Source of the DNA: Paenibacillus riograndensis SBR5
GTDB lineage: Bacteria > Bacillota > Bacilli > Paenibacillales > Paenibacillaceae
DNA length: 64,000 bases
Direction of reading: 5' to 3'
NCBI RefSeq assembly: GCF_000981585.1
Contig: NZ_LN831776.1
Location: 6,183,187 to 6,247,186, forward strand
A program made the translations under genes and the position numbers. Within the stretch, counting starts at the first letter, position 1. Each line of letters starts with the position of its first letter. Positions 58,815-64,000 of this stretch are shown piece after piece. The notes under the pieces are model-generated. The model worked only from the letters and a program-made list of their open reading frames with translations, was not told where the DNA came from and did no database searches.

Positions 58815-58856
58815 GAACGTCCTCACCCCAAAGACTTTTGTGTTTAGATAGTGGAC

Positions 58857-58886
58857 ATTATACGGGATGACCGCTGTAGATTGCAA
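58857..58886 (-). promoter_or_regulatory. Promoter of the pheB-hom-thrB-pheA-ilvE run
   Basis: TTGCAA (58881-58886) and a consensus TATAAT (58857-58862) have 18-base spacing, 43 bases before the pheB start. This is the best sigma-A promoter visible for the amino acid genes. Confidence 0.7.
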
Positions 58887-58983
58887 TAACTTTTCATTTA
58901 AAAGCCGCCAAAGCCGTATCTCAACCCGTTTACATCCGTTCCTCATGCTGCAAGCTGAATAGATGACGTTGTGTATAGAAGCA

Positions 58984-59007
58984 GCAAAACCCCCGGATAT
59001 CCGGGGG
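58984..59007 (-). terminator. Terminator after the zinc-ribbon membrane protein gene
   Basis: CCCCCGG-atat-CCGGGGG followed by TTTTGC on the minus strand begins 28 bases after the stop. Confidence 0.85.
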
Positions 59008-59034
59008 CAATTCCTTTAATACACCATTATCTGC

Positions 59035-59784
59035 TCAGCTATAAGCTATTGTTGTTCCACAGTAATCGCAATTCTTCGACTGGCCGGGCGAAACGGTATT
59101 TTGCGCTCCACAGCCCGGGCAGCGGACAGATTTAGGCAATTGCGTTGGTGCCGGTGCTGCTGCCGGCTGTGGAACAGGCTGTGCCTGCCCGCCGCTTGAA
59201 CCCGGGAGCGAAGATAAGCCTTCCTGAAAAAGCTCCTGAGGTGCTGCAGCGGTACGCCCCTCATTTATAACCAGATCAGCAGATAACACCCCGTGACTTT
59301 GGAGATACAGGAGATCCCGCCGCACATCACTTTCACTTTGCCCGGTTTGTTCGGAAAGATTGCCGATGTAGCGTATGCCGCCAGTATTGATCAGCTGCAC
59401 ATAGGCTTGGGCCAGCTGTGAAAATTTGAATCTGGCCTTAGCCGCACTGGCAGCGAAGCCGGAAGCAGGCAGCAGCAGAAGCACCGTAAACAATATCAGC
59501 ATTGTAATCAAGGTAACTGTATCGATGGGCGCTGAAGTCACCATATAGATCACAAATACCATCATCTGCATAAAACCGCCCACGAAAACGTGGTACAGCA
59601 GGCTGATATTGGCCGGCTTACGGTAGTTTTTGAAATGGCTGCCCGCAAAGCGTACCAAGGCAAGAATCAGCCCCAGCGGCATAAAAAGATAACCTATAAT
59701 GATAATCACATAATCAAACACCGGCCGGTCATATTTAGGCAAGCGGAGCGTGTTCTGGCCCTCTTGCCCGGTCAACATATTCAT
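59035..59784 (-). CDS. YdjG-like membrane protein with C-terminal zinc ribbon
   Basis: The 249-residue protein has at least four membrane helices (about residues 22-45, 58-80 and 85-115). A cytoplasmic winged-helix-like segment (NTGGIRYIGNLSEQTGQSESDVRRDL in two parts) follows, then a Pro/Gln-rich linker and a C-terminal zinc ribbon (CPGCGAQNTVS...CDYCGT). The gene is third of a run with a membrane protein and an SPFH/zinc-ribbon protein. That grouping recalls B. subtilis ydjG-ydjH-ydjI, where the products help recruit the phage-shock protein PspA to the membrane. The match is by domain make-up and order, not by close sequence. The start at 59784 has AGGAGG ten bases before it. Confidence 0.65.
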   Translation of the reverse strand: MNMLTGQEGQNTLRLPKYDRPVFDYVIIIIGYLFMPLGLILALVRFAGSHFKNYRKPANISLLYHVFVGGFMQMMVFVIYMVTSAPIDTVTLITMLILFTVLLLLPASGFAASAAKARFKFSQLAQAYVQLINTGGIRYIGNLSEQTGQSESDVRRDLLYLQSHGVLSADLVINEGRTAAAPQELFQEGLSSLPGSSGGQAQPVPQPAAAPAPTQLPKSVRCPGCGAQNTVSPGQSKNCDYCGTTIAYS

Positions 59785-59798
59785 GAACTGCAATCCTC

Positions 59799-60545
59799 CT
59801 ATTTCAGTGCCGCAAGCTCCCGGTTTCGCCGCTGAAGCGTACTGGCAATACTCTCGGTCAATGTTTCCGTTTCTTTTTTCCAATCGGCCGGGGGGTCCTG
59901 CAATACAAGCAGCAGGGCTACATGATCATGCAGCAGGGAAATCTGCTGGCTGATGACAGCCTCCGTCTCATACATTGCCGGGTCTGATACGGGATCGCTG
60001 TATTTGAATTGTTCTTCCAGATCCTTGAGCAGCTGGTTCAATTCTTCCGCACCCGGGTTACTCCAGGTTCGGGCGGTAGCTGCAATCTCCGTTATCTCCA
60101 TCAGATGAAGGCGCAGACTTCGGCTGGCATCAGCCGTTCTCTGCTCCTGTACTCCGGCATTCCACCCGTACAGCCCAACCGCCCCCAGCGCTATGGCGCT
60201 CAGGATCAGCACGATTAGCTGCTCCCCGGCATACCAGTAAGGCTGCAGCGCCAGCATCCAGTCCAGCACAATTGTCGAAAAAAAGACTACTGCCGTATAC
60301 ACGGCCATAATTAAAGCCCCGCTCAAGAGGACTGGCGGGGTCCGCTTGGCGGTCCCGGCCGTCCGCAGCCAGAACAGGCTGTAGGCATACACTGCTGTTT
60401 CTGCAATAAGCAGAGCAATCATGGATACCACTGTACGGAATACAGAATCCGCAAAACCCAGCATAACCACAGACCCTAACGTGAAAATGACAACTGCGGC
60501 GTAAATCCCTGTAAACCAGCTAACATATTTTCTGTTTCTCTTCAT
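59799..60545 (-). CDS. YdjH-like multi-span membrane protein
   Basis: The 248-residue protein has four hydrophobic segments in its first 140 residues (starting FTGIYAAVVIFTLGSVVMLG) and then a long helical cytoplasmic region rich in E, Q and K with probable coiled coil (EELNQLLKDLEEQFKY). No catalytic motif is visible. It sits 12 bases after the SPFH gene and 14 bases before the zinc-ribbon gene, so the three are one operon. The equivalence to YdjH is inferred from its place and topology. Confidence 0.6.
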   Translation of the reverse strand: MKRNRKYVSWFTGIYAAVVIFTLGSVVMLGFADSVFRTVVSMIALLIAETAVYAYSLFWLRTAGTAKRTPPVLLSGALIMAVYTAVVFFSTIVLDWMLALQPYWYAGEQLIVLILSAIALGAVGLYGWNAGVQEQRTADASRSLRLHLMEITEIAATARTWSNPGAEELNQLLKDLEEQFKYSDPVSDPAMYETEAVISQQISLLHDHVALLLVLQDPPADWKKETETLTESIASTLQRRNRELAALK

Positions 60546-60557
60546 GAGACTCTCCTT

Positions 60558-61730
60558 TTATCCGGCCCTTGTTCCACACTCCGGACAAAACTTCTGGCCC
60601 GGCTGCAGCACATGCCCGCAACCTGCACATGGAATAATCACGCTGGTTCCGCAGTGCGGACAGAACTTGGCGCCGGGCACGACCTGCTCCCCGCAATTCC
60701 GGCAAGCCGTGCGGTCAGCGGGAGTGCCTTCCGGCTCCGGCTGCTGAAGGCTGCGGCCGCAGCCGCTGCAGAAACGGGCCTCAGCGGAATTGCCTGCGCC
60801 GCAGCTTGGACATGTCTTGATTGTGCTGCCCGCTGCAGAAGCCCCGCCTTCCATGATGCCTCTCGTCATCCGGTTCATCATCTCGGAGGCCGGACCGGCA
60901 AAACCTAGCCCCATCCCAAGACCCAGTCCTGTATTCACCATACCGGCACCGATACTCCCCGGATTCCCGGCGGCCTCCTCCATGGTATTGAAGCTGCGCT
61001 CCTGTTGGTAAGTGAAGCCGATAATGTCCATCTCCGCTTTTTTGGCCAAAGCTTCCTTCAGCCGGACCGTTGCCGGATCATCATCGGGAATGCTAATGGA
61101 ATCAATATAAAAGTTATTCAGCTCAATTCCGCTCTCCAGAAAGGTTGAAGCCAGCCGGCCTTGAATATGCTTGGATATTTCCGATACGTAGGCATTAATC
61201 TCCAGTATGCTGATTTTTTTGTGGACCAGGTAGGTAGAGATCAGCTCGTTGATATTGGACATCAGCAGCCCGCGGAAATAACTAAGCATTGTACTCTGAT
61301 CAAACTGCGGCAGCGTCCCGACCAGCTTCAACAAGAACTTGCGCGGTTCTTCGATTCTGACACCGAACTGCCCAAAGGCGCGGACAGCGATCATCATTTT
61401 ATATTTCGGGTCCTGAAGCTGCAGCGGTGCGCTGGTCCCCCATTTCACGTTCATGGAGTTCAGCTTGTTCACGTACCAAATTTCCGCAGTAAACGGCGAT
61501 TTGCCGCCGAAAGGAAGGTTCACCAGATTCGAGAGAAGCGGGATGTTCGCTGTGCTGAGCGTGTGTCTCCCTGCGGTAAATGAGTCCAGCGCCTGACCGC
61601 CCTTGAACAAAATCGCTTCTTGGGATTCATTGACGATCAGCTGCGTCCACGTTCCCAGTTCCTGGTTCGGATACTTCCAGGCAAATACGCCAGGAGGCCC
61701 GTCATATTTTACAACTTCAATGATTGCCAT
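60558..61730 (-). CDS. YdjI-like SPFH-domain protein with zinc ribbons
   Basis: The 390-residue soluble protein has an N-terminal SPFH-like (virion core/YdjI type) domain of about 260 residues (PPGVFAWKYPNQELGTWTQL, FAWKYP being typical). A Gly/Met-rich low-complexity link (about 265-300) follows, then three to four CxxC zinc ribbons at 305-390 (CPSCGAGN, CSGCGRSL, CRNCGEQV, CPHCGTSV, CAGCGHVL, CPECGT). Family relatives in B. subtilis act with YdjG, YdjH and PspA at the stressed membrane. It leads the three-gene operon, but no pspA/liaH gene is beside it. Start at 61730 is the first ATG, followed by IIEVVKYDGPP. Confidence 0.75.
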   Translation of the reverse strand: MAIIEVVKYDGPPGVFAWKYPNQELGTWTQLIVNESQEAILFKGGQALDSFTAGRHTLSTANIPLLSNLVNLPFGGKSPFTAEIWYVNKLNSMNVKWGTSAPLQLQDPKYKMMIAVRAFGQFGVRIEEPRKFLLKLVGTLPQFDQSTMLSYFRGLLMSNINELISTYLVHKKISILEINAYVSEISKHIQGRLASTFLESGIELNNFYIDSISIPDDDPATVRLKEALAKKAEMDIIGFTYQQERSFNTMEEAAGNPGSIGAGMVNTGLGLGMGLGFAGPASEMMNRMTRGIMEGGASAAGSTIKTCPSCGAGNSAEARFCSGCGRSLQQPEPEGTPADRTACRNCGEQVVPGAKFCPHCGTSVIIPCAGCGHVLQPGQKFCPECGTRAG

Positions 61731-61841
61731 CTGCCTATCCTTCTTTCCTGATCATAGGTATGTAGTATATATCGGTTGTTGACTTGGAAATTTCCCCTAC
61801 TTTATTGTATACGACAAAGGGATAATTTGGGTTCTTTTTGC

Positions 61842-61893
61842 AAAAAAAACGCCGGCCATGCCCTCCCTTATCCGGGAAAGCACAGTCGGCATT
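61842..61893 (-). terminator. Terminator after obg
   Basis: An imperfect hairpin built from ATGCCGACTGTGC and GGCATGGCCGGCGT with an inner TCCC/GGGA pair runs into TTTTTTTT on the minus strand, about 30 bases after the obg stop. Confidence 0.7.
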
Positions 61894-61919
61894 TGGTTTA
61901 GTCTCAAATCGGCAGCAGC

Positions 61920-63230
61920 TTAATAATAACTGCTGTTCTCTACGAACTCGAATTCGAAATCAGCGATCCGGACAATAGTCCCTTCCACCGCTCCACGTTT
62001 GCGCAGCTCAGCATCCACACCCATGTGGCGCAGTGTGCGCGCGAGCTTAAGTATGGCATCATGTGTGCTGAGCTGCATCCGCTTCAGCATCCGCTCAATC
62101 CGCGGGCTGCTGACCACAAAGGCATCGTTATCCCGCGTAATAGTGAAGGAGTTGTCCTCTTCCGCTTCGAGCTTGTAGACCTTGCGTTCTTTGGTCTCTG
62201 CTACTTCTTCCACAACCGGAGCCACCGGGATGCTGTCGAGAAGATCCGTCGCCCGGTAGAGCAGCTCCTGTACTCCCTGACGGGTAAGTGAAGAAATCGG
62301 TATAATTTCCAGATCCGGCCGAAGCTCTGATACCTGCTCGCGGAATGCAGCCAGATTCGCCTCCGATTCAGGCATATCCATCTTATTGGCTGCTACGATC
62401 TGCGGACGGTCCATGAGACCGGCGTTGTACTGCCTCAGTTCGTCATTAATCTTCACCCAATCCTCAAAGGGATCGCGCCCTTCGGAGCCGGACATATCCA
62501 CAACATGGATGATGATCCGGGTGCGTTCCACATGCCGCAGGAATTCATGTCCGAGACCTACACCCTCGCTTGCTCCTTCAATCAGTCCCGGCAGATCGGC
62601 CATGACAAAGCTGCGGCCATCCCCTACATCCACCACACCTAAATTCGGAGTAATGGTCGTGAAGTGATACGCACCGATCTTCGGCTGTGCAGCGGAAACG
62701 ACGGAGAGCAGGGTGGATTTGCCTACGCTTGGAAAGCCCACAAGCCCCACATCCGCCATCACCTTCAGTTCCATCACGATATAGCGTTCCTGGCCTTCTT
62801 CCCCATTCTCCGCCAATTCAGGAGCCGGATTGGCCGCTGTGGCGAACCGGATATTCCCCCGGCCGCCCCGGCCGCCGCGTGCAACCACTACCTGCTGGCC
62901 GTGGCGGGTCATGTCGGCAATAACTTCCTTGGTATCGTCGTCGATCAATACGGTTCCCGGAGGGATGCGTACGATCATATGCTCGGCGTTCGCCCCGTGC
63001 TGGCTTTTGTTGCGCCCTTTTACTCCGCGGTCCGCCTTGAAATGGCGTTGATAACGGAAATCCATCAATGTGCGCAAGCCTTCATCCACACGGAAGATCA
63101 CATCTCCTCCGCGTCCGCCGTCACCGCCGGCCGGCCCGCCTTCCGGCACATATTTCTCCCGGCGGAAAGCCACCAGGCCGTCGCCGCCGTCGCCGCCTTT
63201 TACATAAATCTTAGCTTTATCTACGAACAT
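61920..63230 (-). CDS. obg: Obg GTPase (ribosome assembly and stress/sporulation)
   Basis: The 436-residue GTPase has the glycine-rich Obg fold ([29 protein letters not shown]), the G domain (P-loop [23 protein letters not shown]) and the C-terminal OCT domain ending near EFEFVE. Obg binds the 50S subunit, and in B. subtilis it is needed for stress responses and Spo0A phosphorylation. It follows spo0B by 15 bases in the conserved spo0B-obg pair. Confidence 0.97.
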   Translation of the reverse strand: MFVDKAKIYVKGGDGGDGLVAFRREKYVPEGGPAGGDGGRGGDVIFRVDEGLRTLMDFRYQRHFKADRGVKGRNKSQHGANAEHMIVRIPPGTVLIDDDTKEVIADMTRHGQQVVVARGGRGGRGNIRFATAANPAPELAENGEEGQERYIVMELKVMADVGLVGFPSVGKSTLLSVVSAAQPKIGAYHFTTITPNLGVVDVGDGRSFVMADLPGLIEGASEGVGLGHEFLRHVERTRIIIHVVDMSGSEGRDPFEDWVKINDELRQYNAGLMDRPQIVAANKMDMPESEANLAAFREQVSELRPDLEIIPISSLTRQGVQELLYRATDLLDSIPVAPVVEEVAETKERKVYKLEAEEDNSFTITRDNDAFVVSSPRIERMLKRMQLSTHDAILKLARTLRHMGVDAELRKRGAVEGTIVRIADFEFEFVENSSYY

Positions 63231-63245
63231 TCATGTTCACCTTCC

Positions 63246-63986
63246 TTACATTCCCAGAGGCAGCCGAAGCTCTACATTGGGTTTACCCCTTCCAGACTGC
63301 TCTGCTTTGATAATTTTTCCTTGTACTATATTATAAATTTGCCCCTGCAGCAGCTCGGGATCGCCATGATCCCCCTCGCTTTCGAAAGAGATCAGAATGT
63401 CTCCTCCATCCTGTGCAAAACCGAGCAGAAGCTTCCGTGTATCGCCCTCCGGGGCGAGTCCGCTGTACTGATAAGCCCTCACCGTCTGCATGATCACCTG
63501 TGTCAGCTCTTCCCCCGTGTCCGGGCTGAGCTTATTCTCCAGCTGCAGTCCTTCTTCTACCTGCACTTCCAGCTCCAGGCTGCTTCTGAAGGTGCGGAAG
63601 GACTGCAAATAGAACACAAGCGAAGGAATGCCGAGCTTAGCGATACGGCTGTCCAAGGCAATCCGCTCCTTTATTCTTCCCACACACTCCAAGGATTTAT
63701 CAGGCTTGCCGAGCTGGATATATCCGTAAAGCACCTGCAGATCATTCATCCAGTCATGCCGGTGATGATTAAGTGTCCGGTTCGCCGCCTGCTGTAAAGT
63801 CTTCTCCTGTAGGCGCAGCTCCTCTTCAAAATGACGCCGGTTGTAAAAAAAGCTGTAAGCAAGCACCGCAGCTACCCATACGGCAAGCAGCAGGCATGTC
63901 AAAAGGGAAGTATGCCAATACAAGAGGCCTAAAGGAAGCATTACGGATAACATGACTGCCCAGATCAACCATTTCCAGGATTTCAT
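63246..63986 (-). CDS. spo0B: Spo0B sporulation phosphotransferase, membrane-anchored form
   Basis: The 246-residue protein has the Spo0B four-helix phosphotransfer motif NHHRHDWMNDLQVLYGYIQLG, with the phospho-acceptor His at residue 77, followed by a degenerate ATPase-like C-terminal domain. This protein would move phosphate from Spo0F to Spo0A. Unlike the cytosolic B. subtilis Spo0B, it begins with two hydrophobic helices (WLIWAVMLSVMLPLGLLY and LLTCLLLAVWVAAVLAYSFF), which should fix it to the membrane. ATG 63986 has GGGGAGA upstream, at the window edge. The gene order with obg supports the call. Confidence 0.87.
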   Translation of the reverse strand: MKSWKWLIWAVMLSVMLPLGLLYWHTSLLTCLLLAVWVAAVLAYSFFYNRRHFEEELRLQEKTLQQAANRTLNHHRHDWMNDLQVLYGYIQLGKPDKSLECVGRIKERIALDSRIAKLGIPSLVFYLQSFRTFRSSLELEVQVEEGLQLENKLSPDTGEELTQVIMQTVRAYQYSGLAPEGDTRKLLLGFAQDGGDILISFESEGDHGDPELLQGQIYNIVQGKIIKAEQSGRGKPNVELRLPLGM

Positions 63987-64000
63987 TCTTTCTCCCCGTC

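Overview
The window reads as chromosomal DNA from an endospore-forming, low-to-mid GC Gram-positive rod, most probably Paenibacillus or a close relative. The evidence is a set of sporulation genes (a SpoIID-like protein, BofC, Spo0B, a SafA-like LysM coat protein), lipoproteins with Bacillus-type lipoboxes, strong AGGAGG ribosome sites, YesM/YesN and BceRS-type two-component systems, and the Bacillus-like gene order spo0B-obg-...-pheB-...-pheA-...-safA. Nearly everything is encoded on the minus strand.

Layout. 1-4.1 kb: spoIID-like (cut by the edge), ruvB, ruvA, ruvC and bofC. 4.2-6.9 kb: a lipoprotein serpin, then fabV on the plus strand. 7-22.2 kb: a carbohydrate locus. It holds an alpha-galactosidase-like GH36 enzyme, a 1790-residue secreted multidomain glycosidase-like protein, a GH105-type unsaturated glucuronyl hydrolase, an Lpl-type ABC importer (two permeases and a binding lipoprotein) and a YesM/YesN sensor-regulator pair. 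Two candidate CcpA (cre) sites lie at its promoters or starts. 22.3-26.8 kb: a complete BceRSAB-like antimicrobial-peptide sensing and resistance module. 26.9-29.1 kb: an Rgg-like regulator divergent from an MFS exporter. 29-40 kb: an expanded potassium-stress locus, kdpDE followed by a membrane protein gene, a tiny ORF, kdpF, kdpA, kdpB, kdpC and a second KdpD-related protein. That last protein carries two tandem copies of the KdpD sensor region and no kinase.

40-46.5 kb is accessory: a HipA/CtkA-like kinase gene, a LysR regulator divergent from a D-2-hydroxyacid dehydrogenase, blocks of repeats, seven tRNA genes (transcribed Glu-Val-fMet-Asp-Gly-Arg-Leu) and tmrB. Two tRNA genes have a partial copy of their 3' end next to a shared insert of about 80 nt, and a ~133 bp repeat lies on both sides of the tRNA cluster. 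46.5-52 kb is one rRNA operon (16S-23S-5S, minus strand) with tandem promoters and a terminator.

52-64 kb holds the SafA-like LysM protein with a 10 x 30 bp coding repeat, ilvE, pheA, thrB, hom and pheB (branched-chain, aromatic and threonine amino acids). Next come three genes resembling the B. subtilis ydjGHI envelope-stress group, then obg and a membrane-anchored Spo0B.

The most unusual points are the kinase-less tandem KdpD protein with its associated small ORFs and paired KdpE-like operators, the duplicated tRNA 3' ends with a common insert, and a repeated upstream segment that delivers the ribosome binding site to both hom and the LysM gene.
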